Assembly: GCA_021521415.1 (NCBI GenBank)
Contig: JAIQDT010003830.1
Location: 62,001-126,000, forward strand
Direction of reading: 5' to 3'
From: Bidens hawaiensis
Taxonomy: Eukaryota; Streptophyta; Magnoliopsida; Asterales; Asteraceae
Length of the DNA: 64,000 bases
Made by a program: the position numbers and the translations under genes. Shown piece by piece: positions 19,771-32,484 of the stretch (the first letter of the stretch is position 1; the number at the start of each line of letters is the position of its first letter). The notes under the pieces were generated by a model, which was not told the origin of the DNA, searched no databases, and saw only the letters and a list, made by a program, of their open reading frames with translations.

Positions 19771-20309
19771 GCAGTGAGAAGAAAGATGCCGAACCAGGGA
19801 GTCCAAGGACTAGGGCCTATATGCTGACTCAAGAACATGCCAGACAGATTCCTGATGTCGTGACAGGTACGTTTCTAGTGAACGGTATTTCTGCTTCAGT
19901 ATTGTTTGATTCGGGTGCGAATAGAAGCTTTGTAGCTACGACATTTAGTAAGTTAGAAAAAATGAAATGATGTCGTGTGCTTGAAACTTTTAAAGTAGAA
20001 CCCGCGAGTGAGACCTCAGTAAAAATATTGAGAATGGTTAAGGATTGTAAGTTAGAATTAGAGGAACACGAGTTCCCTGTTACTTTGTATGTCATGACCT
20101 TAGGAGGGTTCGATGTGGTTTTGGGAATGGATTGGTTGTCTGAGTATGAAGCTCAGATAGTGTGTAAGAGTATGATAATAAAGCTGAAGTCCTTGGATGG
20201 TACTGCGGTGACGGTTTATGGTGATAAGGAAATTTATGGGCTTAATGTCATTTCGATGATAAAAGCCGAAGGTTTGTTAAGGCGAGGGTGCGGTGCCTAC
20301 CTGGCGTAA
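19771..20309 (+). pseudogene. pol: Retropepsin (Tekay-like pol, protease)
   Basis: Same frame as the end of gag. The catalytic LFDSGANRSFV motif lies near 19903, followed by a TGA at 19968-19970, then the second half with GFDVVLGMDWLS near 20110. The frame ends at TAA 20307-20309. It is the aspartic protease that would cut Gag-Pol. Confidence 0.85.
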
Positions 20310-21085
20310 GCTGTCAACTCTACAGCCTAGACGAAGGAAATGAAAGACGTTCCTATCGTGCGCGACTACACAGAAGTATTCCCTGAGGATCTTCCGGGAT
20401 TACCACCGGAGCGAGAGATAGAATTCCAGATAGATTTAGTACAGGAGCCCAGCCCATCGCGAAAGCGCCTTACCGTCTAGCGCCTTCCGAGATGAAAGAA
20501 TTGATGTCCCAACTACAAGAACTCCTCGACAAAGGTTTTATTAGACCAAGTGTTTCCCCATGGGGCGCACTAGTGTTGTTCTTTAAGAAGAAAGACGGGA
20601 GTATGAGAACGTGCATAGAGTATCATGAGTTGAATAAGCTTACGATGAAGAATAGATATCCTTTGCCAAGGATTGATAATCTGTTTGACCAACTACAAGG
20701 TTCAAGTTGGTTCTCATGAATAGATCTCAGATCAGGCTATCATCAGCTAAAGGTGAAAGAGGCAGACATCCCTAAGATAGCATTTCGGACACGGTATGGA
20801 CACTACGAGTTCCTCGTGTTGTCATTCAGTCTAACGAATGCTCCCGAGGCATTTATGGACATGATGAATAGGGTGTGTCGGCCGATGTTGGATAAGTCAG
20901 TTATCGTCTTCATCGATGATATATTGATTTATTCAAAGAGCGAATCTGATCATGTCGAGCATCTGAGAGAGGTATTGGAGACTCTGAAGAAAGAAAAGTT
21001 ATACGCTAAGTTTTCGAAGTGCGCATTCTGGTTACGAGATGTGCAATTCCAAGGTCACGTGATAAATCCTGAAAGGATTACCTAG
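20310..21085 (+). pseudogene. pol: Reverse transcriptase (Tekay-like pol)
   Basis: [21 protein letters not shown] begins the domain near 20370; a 1-nt frameshift near 20450 moves it to the next frame, where [18 protein letters not shown] continues. A stop at 20717-20719 falls at the [13 protein letters not shown] motif. The catalytic box reads FIDDILIYS near 20912. A further stop at 21083 (PERIT) precedes the connection region. Confidence 0.88.
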
Positions 21086-21835
21086 GACCCAGCTTAGATT
21101 TAGGCGATAACAAACTGGAAGATTCCGCAAAACCCTACTAATATACGAAGTTTCTTAGGGTCAGATGGCTATTATTGCAGATTCATCAAAGGTTTCTCTA
21201 AGTTAGCCGCACCATTGACCGGTATGACCCGAAAGTAGGTAGTATTCAGTTGGGGAAAGTTCCAAGAAGAAGCTTTTGAGGAATTAAAGAAAAGACTCAC
21301 GCAAGCTCCAATCCTTGCTCTACCCGATGGTGACGAGAATTTGGTTGTTTGTAGTGATGCTTCGCATCGTGGGCTAGGTTGCGTGTTGATGCAACAAGGA
21401 AAAGTGATAGCTTACGCGTCTAGACAGTTGAAAGTCCATGAGAGTACTTATCTGACGCATGATTTAGAGCTACCAGCAGTAGTGCATGCTCTCATGATAT
21501 GGATGCATTATCTGTATGGTACTAAGTGTACCATTTACACAGATCATAAGAGTTTAAAGTACTTCTTCAAGCAGAAAGAATTGAACATCAGGTAGAGAAG
21601 GTGTTTAGAATTGATAAAGGATTGCGACTGCAACATTAAGTACTATCCTGGTAAAGCTAACGTGGTCGCCGACAGGCTAAGTCATAAGAATGAGGAAGTC
21701 ATTGCAACAGTGAAGTCATACCAGCTGATTATGAATTCAAGTCTATTTGAAGAAATCATCACAATGCAATCAGAGGTGCTGGTAGATGAAGGGCTAGTAA
21801 ACAAGGAAGGATTTTTTGTCAGCAATACGAGTTGA
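21086..21835 (+). pseudogene. pol: RT connection and RNase H (Tekay-like pol)
   Basis: Several stops at 21083-21240, then a long readable stretch: [17 protein letters not shown] (RNase H Asp near 21350), [23 protein letters not shown] and KYYPGKANVVADRLS. A TAG interrupts at 21593. The frame ends near 21835 and integrase follows in the next frame. Confidence 0.86.
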
Positions 21836-22638
21836 TGGAAAACACACATGGTGTTAAGACTAGATTTGATCGTATGTGGATCCCACGCCATGGAGATCTT
21901 AAAGGTCCAATCTTAGAAGAATCTCATAAGTCAAGATACTTAATTCATCTGGGAACTACGAAGATGTATCAGTATTTGAAGAGAGACTACTGGTGGCTAG
22001 GAATGAAGAATGATGTGGTAGATTATGTCAGTAAGTGCTTAACTTGTTTACAAGTCAAGGCAGAGCATCAGAAGCCTTATGGAAATATGCAACCTTTGGA
22101 GGTACCAAAATGGGAATGGGAACACATCACCATGGATTTCGTAACTAAGCTACTTCATACAGCTAAGAATCATTATACCCTTTGGGTGATTGTGGACCGT
22201 TTAACTAAGCATGCTCACTTTCTGCCGATATGAGAGGCTATCTCGTTAGAAACGTTAGCTAGTTTGTTCATCAAAGAAGTTGTGACTAAGCATGGAGTAC
22301 TGTTATCAATCGTGTCTGATAGAGATACTCGGTTTACTTCGAGATTCTGGAAGAAGTTCCATGAAGCTTTGAGAACGAGATTGAACATCAGTACGGCGTA
22401 TCGTCCTCAAACAAATGGACAGTTTGAAAGGATGATCCAAACCCTTAAGGATATGCTACTTGCTTGTGTTTTAGACATTGGAGGAAGTTGGGATGACCAT
22501 CTGCATCTGGCAGAGTTCTCCTATAACAACAGCTACCATTCAAGTATTGGTATGCCACCATTTTGGATGCTTTACGGTAGACGTTGTAGAACCCGGTATG
22601 TTGGGGAGAGATTGGTTAGAAAGAGATTGGAAGTTTAG
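21832..22638 (+). pseudogene. pol: Integrase (Tekay-like pol)
   Basis: Zinc region: H at SRYLIHLG (about 21935-21955) and CLTC near 22040. Catalytic core: MDFVTK near 22132, SDRDTRFTSRFWK near 22317 and NGQFERMIQTLKDML near 22416. One TGA at 22231-22233 sits between the first Asp and the second. A frameshift near 22640 leads to the C-terminal part. Confidence 0.88.
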
Positions 22639-22685
22639 AAGTTGTTCAAGAAACCTCGACAAGATTCGATCAAATCAAGGCAAAA

Positions 22686-23171
22686 ATGAAAGCTGGCCAA
22701 GACCGGAAGAAGTCGTATGCTGATAAGCGGCAACGACCAATTGAGTTTAACGTTGGTGACAATTTGATGCTCAAGGTCTCATCTTGGAAAGGAATTATTC
22801 GTTTTAGGAAGAGAGGAAAGCTGAGTCCAAGGTACATTGGACCGTTTAAGATCGTAGATTGTGTGGGTGAAGTGGCTTACAAGCTAGATTTACCCGAGGA
22901 GTTAGAAGGAATTCATTATACCTTTCATGTTTCTCTTTTGAGAAAATGTCTAGCCGATGACACGACGCATGTACCATTAGTAGACATTGAATTTGATGAA
23001 CAGTTAAACTATATCGAGCAGCTTGTAGAGATCGTTGACAGCAAGGAAAAACAACTTCGTCATAATGTTATCCGTTTGGTAAAGGTGATATGGAAGCATC
23101 GTAAGGGATCAGAAGCCATATGGGAAGTTGAAGAAGAGACGCGCAAGTTTTATCCAAATTTGTTTATGTAA
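22686..23171 (+). pseudogene. pol: Integrase C-terminus with chromodomain-like end (Tekay-like pol)
   Basis: The 161-codon segment carries the GPY/F module (GKLSPRYIGPFKIVD, VAYKLDLP, FHVSLLRKCL). It ends in a chromodomain-like tail (VIWKHRKGSEAIWEVEEE, FYPNLF) of the kind that guides chromovirus integration to heterochromatin. It stops 29 nt before the purine tract. Confidence 0.86.
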
Positions 23172-23199
23172 TAGTTAGGTTTCGGGGACGAAACATCTT

Positions 23200-23212
23200 T
23201 AAGGAGAGAAGA
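23200..23212 (+). promoter_or_regulatory. Polypurine tract of the Tekay-like element
   Basis: aaggagagaag immediately upstream of the 3' LTR. Confidence 0.82.
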
Positions 23213-23214
23213 CT

Positions 23215-25440
23215 TGTAACATCCCGTTTTCCCATTTCGGTTAATAAAATAAAAATATGAGTTATTATGAGTGGGGCTAGTATTGGGTTAAATAGATATG
23301 GGTTATGGACTTGGGATAAAAAGAAAGGAAGAAAAAACCATGGGCTTGAGCCCATGACCCATAGTATATAAACCATACTTATGCATTAATCCATTCATTT
23401 CCACTAACTCCATACACCATAAAAAACACACACTTAGCTCTCTCTCATCCTACTTTCTCTCTCTAACCGAAATCACCAAGAAACCCAAGCATCAACTCGT
23501 GGTAATGATAGTATGATATTGTATAGATCCAAACCCGCTAGATCTAGTTGCGAAACGATGAACTGACACCCTCAACCGTTAGAATCACGAGATCCGGAAG
23601 GAATTGGGTATAAGCGGTCGAAACACGAGCTTAGGGGTCGACCTAGCTTGGATCTGGATCGAACGGGATGAAAAACGGTGGAAAAACGAAGAGATCTCGC
23701 TTTTCCAGTGAGATTTCCGGTTTTCCGGCGACGACGGCACGGAAAGGCGGCGCCGGCGGTGAGGGGAATGTTGGTGAATACGATGAAAGGACATCTGATA
23801 TTCTGTCAGATGCCCTAAACCCTAGGCGCGTGTAACGAACTAGGCACGCCCATTCGTTTAGGAAGGATAATGAACTAGCTTCATCCGTTAAGCAATTCGT
23901 ATGCTAATTCGTCAAAGGAAGAATGACGAACTAGCCCACTCATTAAGGAAATTCGTTAAGTGAAGGACTAATGAACCCCATTCGTTTAGGTTTCATTCGT
24001 TAACCGGACCAAGCGAATAAGGTCCAATTCGTTATAAAGACGAGTTCGTTATAAAGGTCCAATTCGTTCTGAGATAACGAATTAGTCAATTTGTTATGAA
24101 CCAACATTCATTAACAGAGCTGAATAACGAATCAGAATAACGAATATGGGTAACGAATAAAATCAAGGGCAGATAACGAATTAGGCTGTGTTCAGATAAC
24201 GAATTAGGCGTAATTCGCTATGACAAATGAGTTAAAGAATAATATAATAATTTAAAAATCCTAATGGAAAATGTGTTAAGACAGTTAATGAAAATAAAAT
24301 TTTTCCAAGCTTAACCTCAGCCAGGGGCTCTGCCCCTTGGACCCCGCTAGGGGCCTCCGCCCCTAGAACCCCGCTACCAGGAGCGCTTCCCCCGAACCCC
24401 CGTTCGTTGATGGTTGTAATTAAACTAAAAACGCAATATGGGTAGCGATAGATAATTGATACGTGTAATTGTTATACAGTTAGTCGCACACATCTAAAGA
24501 AGGGAATAACTATTAACGATGAACGTAATCACGTTCATGTGAGTTTCTAGCCACATTCCTTGTTATGTTTTCGGGGTTGTGTGCATACTCGATGTGATTA
24601 GTTAATACACTTACCTTAAGTGGTAAGTGTATGTCTTATATGATTTATGTATGAACGAATGCTTGACGATGCATGAACGATCTTCGGATATTTAATGTAC
24701 CATCAAGGGATAGTTTAAAGATATGATTGATATATATATATGATATATAAATGATGTATGAACGAATGGAAGTTATAGTTAGGACTGTATAGAAAGGTAT
24801 GGAAGGTGTAGCTAGAAAAGGGAACCGACCCTAATAATGTCGGCGAATGTAGAGAACCGACCCTAATAATATCGGCGAAGGTGGGGAACCGACCCTAATA
24901 AGATCGGCGAACGTAGGGAACCGGCCCTAACAATATCGGCGAATGTAGGGAACCGACCCTAATAATATCGGCTAAGGTTATAGGGTGCAATGCTCTTTAA
25001 AACGTATATGTATAAGTGGAAGCATGTATGTAAATATGAAAGAAAGAATGAAAGTACGTATATACGTAAGTATTTAAGTAAATATGAAGGTATGTACCTC
25101 AAGGTGCATATGTAAGTATGTGAATGTATTGTATGTCGTTTGATTAACTAGAACTCACTCAACGTAGCTGACTTTTAGTATGTACACAGGTTAACAGATC
25201 GAGACAGCTGGTTTGAGTAGGACACATGGCAATTTTGAAGAGGCTGGAATCTGAAGATTTGTCATGATGTTTTGATACTATGTTTTGTGTTATGTTTTAA
25301 AAGACAAGTTACGAATGATTGTAATGAATGGTTGACCATTATTGTTATTCCGTGAAAGTTTTTAATTAACTCAGATTTTTAAATTGTGTTTATGAGTAAA
25401 TCCAACGTCTTAAGTGAGGCACCGATAATGGGGCCTTACA
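23215..25440 (+). repeat. 3' LTR of the Tekay-like element
   Basis: tgtaacatcccg to gggccttaca, colinear with the 5' LTR, including the attcgtta block (23820-24235), GC hairpins (24313-24402) and five 32-bp repeats (24818-24975). Confidence 0.92.
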
Positions 25441-25445
25441 TATCT

Positions 25446-26470
25446 AATGATGATGTTCGAGACCTCCGAGTAAAGACTAATGGATATTTCTTACGCACGA
25501 TGAAAATGTGGTTTGGGGACATCTTGAAAGACATGCAACTAATTTGAAGAGACAGGTTCTGTCGAATAGAATGCTCTAAAGAGCAGTAGTGAAGCGGTAG
25601 ACAGTCACTGGTCAGATGACAAAATGGATAGACTAGAAGAGAAAAACGACATGTTTTTGGATGCAGGTATGAAAGGAAAAGGTAATTCGGGAAAAACATA
25701 CCCGGTATGTGAAGGTTGTGGAATGTTGGTGCATGAAGTCGTGAGTTGTGAGTTAATACAAGATGGGGAGAATAAAGAAGAAGAGGTCACCTATGTTCAG
25801 GGTGAAACGAAAATAAAACAAATTCAAATACTTATCATCCGGGCCTCAGAAATTATCCTAATTTCAGCTATGGAAACCCTACGCCGTATAGCACCATTCG
25901 ATTCGAAACCGTCGTTGACTACGTGTTTCCTTCAGAAGATGATTTGTATGTGAGTCCAGATAAACATCCCACGTATGAGAGAATGAAACCTGAGCTATTC
26001 AAACCGGGGGTTGCTCATAAGATGGTTAGGAATAATTTGAAGATGCAAGTGAGATTATTGTTAAGTATGGTACTTCATAATGTTAAGCCAAGGTGAGGTG
26101 ATTGGACAAGTATTCGTAAATGGGAAATACCGGTGTTATATGCGTTGATGAAGGGAAAACCGAAGATTTCTTATCGATATTTGGTCATGATGAACATTTG
26201 GTTGGCAAGGGAATCCAAGTCGAACTAATTATACCACATTGCCAATTGATTACGACATTGTTGAAGGAAAAAGGAGCTATTCGACAGATAAGCCCACGGT
26301 TGAGAAGATCCACACCCCATTTGATAAATAACAATTGTATAAATAGGGGCTGATTTACCATGAGAGGGGGGATTATGTGTATGTACAACACTTTGACACT
26401 CAGACACAAATGAGGGCGTTGAAAAATAGTGAAGGGGAGAATGTGATTGAAGAACCATATGAGTTTATTA
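25446..26470 (+). pseudogene. gag: Athila-like gag, second part
   Basis: This resumes the gag interrupted at 15887; the reading frame picks up without loss if the Tekay-like element and one duplication copy are ignored. A Cys-rich motif (VCEGCGMLVHEVVSC, near 25705) and a segment reading NTYHPGP in the shifted frame are typical of this gag. Farther on a stretch with KWEIPVLYALMKGKPKISYR (near 26116-26175) is recognisable. Stops and frameshifts throughout. Confidence 0.68.
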
Positions 26471-26639
26471 TTGGGATTCGGGGTCATGCGGGAAGATGAG
26501 GTAAAGTTGGAAGTGGGTAGGTTGGAAGTTCTTTAGGGCAGCCACAACAAGCTCCGGTCCAACACCCACTAGAGATGGTTAGGATGATTCCGGGATGGTC
26601 GACTAGCTTCAGTCATCGAGGCCACCCATTTATGGGGAC

Positions 26640-27060
26640 TGTAGTGGTGACTTCCAGTATATGTTTAATCAACAGAACCTGAATGCCGAGTTGGAGAGGA
26701 GAGAAACTCAGTGGTTGTATGATCGGACGGAGATGTGGAAATGAAACTCATGCATATAATTGGCAACAAGATATTAATGATAGGTACATAGATTATCGAC
26801 AAAATCAAGCACATGAAGCATGGCATCGGGGTGAACCCATGGTGGATAATCCACCAATGATTGACTACACTACTTTGGGGAAGTTTGACGGAGTGTGCGT
26901 TATCCACCACCCCAAATTCATTATTCGAGGTGGGTGGATCCTCATGCGGATGCGACACGTGATGCTGGTGCGGGCAGTTTGTCGGATGCTTTTAACTTCT
27001 CTGGTGTTATGGATACCATGAGATCCATCTTTGGTGACCCACAACCACCGTACTATTGAG
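26640..27060 (+). pseudogene. Athila-like ORF, C-terminal remnant
   Basis: Two frames give FNQQNLNAELERRETQWLY and then YNWQQDINDRYIDYRQNQAH plus PPMIDYTTL, a Gln/Tyr/Asp-rich C-terminus. It appears to be the end of the Athila-like gag-type ORF, frame-broken. The function is not known. Confidence 0.5.
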
Positions 27061-27322
27061 AACTCGTTGATCCATCGATCAGGTCCATGTGACTCTCCCT
27101 ATCTTTTATCTTTTTTGTTTACTTTTTTCATTTTTGTTTATGGGCGATCGAGTGGGGTTTTGAAATTTTAGGTTGTATGGTTGGTGTTTGTGTTTATGCC
27201 TAAACTATATGTATTTTATTTGGTGTTGTACAACTCTATTTGAACTTGATATGATTAGTCACTTGGTAATTGGTTGTGATTGGTATGTACGTTTCATGTT
27301 TTGCATATGTTTTTCGGTATAT

Positions 27323-27370
27323 AGGTTACATTGAGGGCAATGTTAATTTCAAGTGTGGAGATGAAAAAAA
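27323..27370 (+). other. Post-gag spacer of the Athila-like element
   Basis: The sequence acattgagggcaatg followed by caagtgtgg resembles the spacer that follows gag in Athila/Ogre-type elements. No pol follows; the element appears truncated here. Confidence 0.45.
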
Positions 27371-27805
27371 TAATTTTTTTTCCTTAGAGTAGCTTGATTG
27401 TGCGCAGAAGCCGAAATTGTAACTTGTTAATTATTATTATTATTAATTCCAAGTAGAGATCTTTGGTCATGGTCAGTTTTAAGCCTCTCGAAAGTCTTCC
27501 CATTCAAATGTTTTTCAAAAAAATAAAAGAGAAAATTATAATAGACCATTTAGATGGGGACGAGTTATGGGGACGGATACACATGTTTCATATCGGCATA
27601 CTAATTTCCTTCCGCGCGTGTGTGAGATTTGTTTTATATATAATACACATATAATTCAAAGTATATACACATGTCATATAAGTGGCATTACAGAGAGTAA
27701 CTAGTATGTCCATGATATCTAGAACTTGGTTGTCACATCCATTTCGAGATCTTACTACCACCACCTATATTGAAAAATAGGACTGTAGAGAACCCACCTT
27801 ATATT
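27371..27805. other. Non-coding, nothing recognised
   Basis: AT-rich sequence between the truncated Athila-like element and the minus-strand copia block. It has a short (att)n tract near 27430. Confidence 0.4.
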
Positions 27806-28508
27806 GGCCTTACCTAAGAAAAAAAATTGTATCATTCTACTTATGAAAGAAACTTACTTTTCCAACGCAGGACCAACAAGTTCGGTCAAATTGTATCATT
27901 CTACTTATGAAAGGAACTCCGATTCGGAAACCTACTCGGTTCCGATATGCGCCGATGATGGCTTCTGCTCAAATCACCGCTCGCCGTCAATCTCCGATTA
28001 TTGATTTTTTGAACCTTTGCTCTTATACCAATTCAATTCCCAAATCGATAATCAAACATGAACTAAACAAATAACTCTTATTTATATTAATATGAAAATC
28101 TCACTCAAAAAATTGATTACTAACTATCAAATCCTAACTCGGTTTGACTCTTGATGAACCCTAAATCGGTTTCATATAGATGAACCCTAACTCGGTTACG
28201 TCTTATGTGTGTCTCTAGATGAACCCTAACTCGATTACACCTTACACCACCCTCTATAATGTCTAACCATTACTTGGTTTATATAGACTAACCTAACTTG
28301 CTAGTCAAGACATTACCAAATATGATGAACCTTAATTGCAACCCCATAAACCCATTACATATTAATGAATCCATAGGCCCAATAGGTCCAACCCGATCAT
28401 CTACACATGACGGGTCTATTAAATTGGAAATTACTTCAAGTAATATAGGCTTTACACGTAGCCCAATACAAAGCTTCTTGTTTTTTTACCCTTTTGTCAT
28501 AAATTAGC
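27806..28508 (-). repeat. Minus-strand LTR block, copy A
   Basis: On the minus strand this reads: about 65 bp of flank, a copia-type LTR (28443 down to 28031), a Met primer site with one mismatch (28019-28030) and the start of a leader. It is colinear with copy B at 29706-30358, including the flank outside the LTR. The LTR start is slightly damaged (ttacttcaagtaa). Confidence 0.75.
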
Positions 28509-28705
28509 ACCACCCTCTATAATGTTTAACCATTACTTGGTTTATATAAAATAATCTAATTTGCTAGTCAAGACATTACCAAATATAATAAACCATAATT
28601 GCAACTCCATAAACCCATTACATATTAATGAATCCATAGGTACAATAGGTCCAGCCCGGTCATTTACACATGACGGGCCTATTAAGTTGGAAATTACTTC
28701 CAACA
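28508..28705 (-). repeat. Minus-strand LTR, truncated copy C, with purine tract
   Basis: The LTR start tgttggaagtaatttcc lies at 28705 on the minus strand. It is preceded by a purine tract (28706-28720, aaattagggggtgat on the minus strand), so it is a 3' LTR. It is cut off after about 200 bp, where copy A's flank begins. Confidence 0.7.
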
Positions 28706-28720
28706 ATCACCCCCTAATTT

Positions 28721-29705
28721 CCGACTTGAAATAGGTGGTTCTTCAACTCCGAGCATGTCTCTTTTGCCCTGTTTGATTTGACCCATGAACTTGACCTTCT
28801 CGATTTTCACAACCATCTTGGCCTTGATCTCCCTTGAACTTTTCTTGATCCATAGATGTGTTCTTCGGCTTCCCCGAACTCGACTACCTCTGTGACCATG
28901 TCCCTGACCATTCACTCGGTCATATGAACTCGCATAACCATTCCTTTGGCTATGATTTAGGACATCTAATCGAGCGAACATCAATCTCTCTTAATCATAT
29001 TTTGTTCCCGAATCAAAACACGGGCACATCGTTTAAATTAATAACTTGGTTAAAATATAACTCGTTTAACCCGTAAAAAACGAAATATAAATTGAGCACA
29101 CTTGTCAAACCAAACTCAATTGAAGCGTATACAGATAGTGAAACGGATTAGCCCTGAACTACTTTTCAAAACCAAACTCACTTGCTCTCAAAATATATTA
29201 AACCCGTAAAAAACAAAATTTTAATCAAACCTACTCGTTCAACCCAAATAATATACGAAATCTGAATTAAACCGTCTTATTCAACCCAAATAAAAAATTC
29301 ACAATAATGGTCTTCTTTTTCCTTTGAAGTTCTTGTCACCAAAACAAAAATAAAATTCTGTTAAGACTTTTATCTTTTTAACCCCACAATCAATCAAAGT
29401 ATAACTCTCTTTTTTTTCAATAATCACCAAAAAACTTGGATAAGAAGAAAAAACTTATGAATAGGATAAAAACTTTCATTAGCTTCTTCTGTTTTTCATA
29501 TAGAAGCTTTAAGTATGACTTTTGACACCTTGTCTTCTGTCTCATTAATGCCAACCAAAATAGAAGAAAACAAAAAACCCTCAAATCCGATGCCCAGCAA
29601 CAATACCCAATCAGAAGAACCTCTTTTTCTTACGACGGAAGCCGCTAGTCAGATAATAACGCCGAAGTAAGTCCCCCTGACTGCTCTTAGACGATGCGGT
29701 TGCCT
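28721..29705 (-). other. Internal region of the minus-strand copia-type element
   Basis: It lies between the primer site at 29876 and the purine tract at 28706. The minus frame 28984-28694 is Arg/Gly/Lys-rich (GQGHGHRGSRVRGSRR) and could be a remnant of the basic Gag tail, but no zinc knuckle or pol is present. The rest is AT-rich and non-coding. The element is non-autonomous. Confidence 0.45.
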
Positions 29706-30358
29706 GAACTTACTTTTCCAATGTAGGACCAACAAGTCCGGCCAAATGGTATTGTTCTACTTATGAAAGAAACTCCGATTCGGAAACCTTACTTGGTTCC
29801 GATATGCGCCGAAGATGACTTCTGCTCAAACCACCGCTCGCCGACGATCTCCGATTATTGATTTCTTCAACCTTTGCTCTGATACCAATTCAAGTCCCAT
29901 ATCGATAATCAAACACGAACTAAACAAATAATTCTTGTTTATATTAATCAGAAAACCTCACTCGAAAAACTGATTACAAACTATCAAACCCTAACTCGGT
30001 TTTACTCTTGATGAACCTTAACCCGGTTTCATATAGATGAACCCTAAGTCGTTTTCATCTTATGTGTGTCTCTAGATGAACCCTAACTTGGTTACACCTC
30101 ACAACACCCTCTATAATGTCTAACCATTGCTTGGTTTATATAGACTAACCTAACTTGCTAGTCAAGATATTACCAAATATGATAAACCTTAATTGCAACC
30201 CCATAAACCCATTACATGTTAATGAATCCATAGGCCTAATAGGTCCAACCCGATCTACACGACGGGCATATTAAGTTGGAAATTACTTCCAACAGTATAG
30301 GCTTTACACGTAGCCCAATACAAGCTTCTTGTTTTTTACCCTTTTGTTGTAAATTAAC
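29706..30358 (-). repeat. Minus-strand LTR block, copy B, with primer site
   Basis: LTR from 30294 down to 29888 (minus strand start tgttggaagtaatttcc). Primer site tggtatcagagc on the minus strand at 29876-29887, perfect. The leader continues to 29706. It is about 1.85-1.9 kb from copy A. Confidence 0.78.
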
Positions 30359-30823
30359 CATTAAATGTGGACAACAAATACCATGGAAGGCTAGTCGAAA
30401 CTCGTTTCTAATCCCCAAGTCAATCAAAGCAGCTCAATTTGAAATAATTTGCAAAATTTCATGGTCAGCAACACCATTTTTAGTTTAGATAAAAACCATC
30501 TCGATGATTGACCATTTTCAGTCTTTCCAACGCCATACGCAATGGCTAAAGTTTGATTATTAACACCCATGCCAACTACTAAAAACATTGTTCCTTTAAA
30601 ACTGCCCTTGAGATGTGGCCCCGTCGATAATAATTACCGCTCTCAAGTACCTCCTAAAACTTGTAATCTGAAACATTAATTTAAGTTTTATTTGTTAAAT
30701 TTAAAAATCAAAATTATAAATATAATCATCATTTAAAGTATTTACCGCAACTCCAACAGCAATAAAACACATTTCGAAATGATTTAACTCGTCTCTCAGT
30801 ATATGAGTCACCGTTCCATGATT
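30359..30823. other. Non-coding, nothing recognised
   Basis: No gene, LTR or motif array was seen. It ends at the lower edge of the gypsy LTR. Confidence 0.4.
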
Positions 30824-32203
30824 TGTGACACACCCCAACCTACAAATGAATTTCGTGGTGCGAATCGTTGGTTTACAGCTCACAAGACACTATCATGAAA
30901 CTTAATATGACAATATCTAATTTATTTATTTAAAATTTAAACAAGTAAACAATGTTCAAACAATTACAAAACAAACCCAAAATAAACCAAATATACCAAA
31001 GTAATAAAACCAAACACATTCGTCTTTTATTAAAATAACTTAAGGTATCTCTAAGTGATTCTTCAACTGAAACCAACTATTTGCTCATGGTTTGTCAACA
31101 TGAGATTGAGTGAGAAAATCATCAGTTTTAATAATATGATATTATTTGTATAAATGAGCAAACCATCACTGTGAGTATAAATCAATCAAAGCATGAGCAA
31201 ATAGTTAGTTTCATGTGACCATTACCTAGAGAATCGAGCTTTGGCTACTATGATAATCGTATGTTCATACTATAATGTGATTATGATGGAACTCTCCAAA
31301 TGCGATAAAGTAAAACAGCTAGACAAATAACAATTAATAATTTAATCGATCAACACACAATATTCAGAGTTTGTTGGTCGTGTATAGTGGTAGTATATAA
31401 AATACGAGTACGTACCCCCCTAAAACAATTGTCAAAATCAGTAAAAAAATATCAGGGGAATGATTTCTCACCTTAGAGATAATAATAAATAACCAATAAA
31501 CCAAACTTTAATTTGCTAAATAAATTTGCCCAAAAGAACCTGAAACTTTAAGACAATTAACTAGAATTATAACCGAGAATATTGCAATTGGAATCAGATT
31601 AAACGAATATTTAAAACTCAAGTTATGAGATTTTTTCAGATTTTTACAAACTATTACTGTTCAGAATTCGAACTTCATGTCGGGTTCTGACCAGTACACT
31701 CAAAATTTTATGGTAAACAAAAAACTGTTCTAGAGTTTTGACCAGAAGATAAAGAAATTGATTATTTAAAATATTTAATTATTATACCCTTAACGGGTCG
31801 AGATCAAATTAACCACTGAGATACCCTTAATTTGCAAAATTGATTGAGGGTTTTTGTTCTATGTATAAAAAACCAAATTATTGATGAAGACAACTTAGTT
31901 TGAATATGAAGGGAAGGATGATAAATTGAGAGGTCAAAGATGAATACTTATGTCTTAAAAAGTCAACTAGTAAACTATCTTGCAAAAACCTGAGAAAATC
32001 CAGCGTAAACACAAGGTGGCCAATGATTAGTGTGTCTAAAGGGTTTGAAGATGAAAAGTGAAGGTCTTGATGGCTTTGTTTATATAGAAAACGTAAAAAA
32101 AAAATAAAATAAAATAAAAAAAATAAAAAAAAGCTAATTGTCGACAAAACGCCCGTTTAAGCAAGAAATCTCGTTTAATAGCGAAATCAACTGAAATAAA
32201 AAC

Positions 32204-32446
32204 CAAGATGTAACATCTGGAATTTTATAATAATAAATAAAGGAAATTTATGTTGTTAAACGTGTGTTTATATTTAACTGATAATCAATATAATAAAGAG
32301 TATGGACTTGGTGGGAAGATGGAATAACGGATGGGATGGGTCTTAGGTCCATGGGCTTAAGAGAATATAAATACTCCTTTAAACCTCCCTAAAACCCTCA
32401 AATCCTCATTTATCTCTCTTATCCTCTACACACTCAAAACACACAC

Positions 32447-32484
<38 letters not shown>

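Larger units (their letters stand above)
15888..25440 (+). mobile_element. Full-length but decayed Ty3/gypsy element, Tekay-like chromovirus
   Basis: LTR (2171 bp), Met primer site, gag with zinc knuckles, protease, RT, RNase H, integrase with a C-terminal chromodomain-like end, purine tract, LTR (2226 bp). The flanking 5-mers are tctct (15883-15887) and tatct (25441-25445), one mismatch. Many stops and at least four frameshifts lie in gag-pol, so it cannot move by itself. The LTRs differ by many substitutions and small indels, hence it is older than Copia-1. It lies inside the gag of the Athila-like element. Confidence 0.92.

Noticed and set aside
26185..26487. Minus-strand ORF at 26185
   Set aside because: Antisense of the decayed Athila-like ORF; no independent support.
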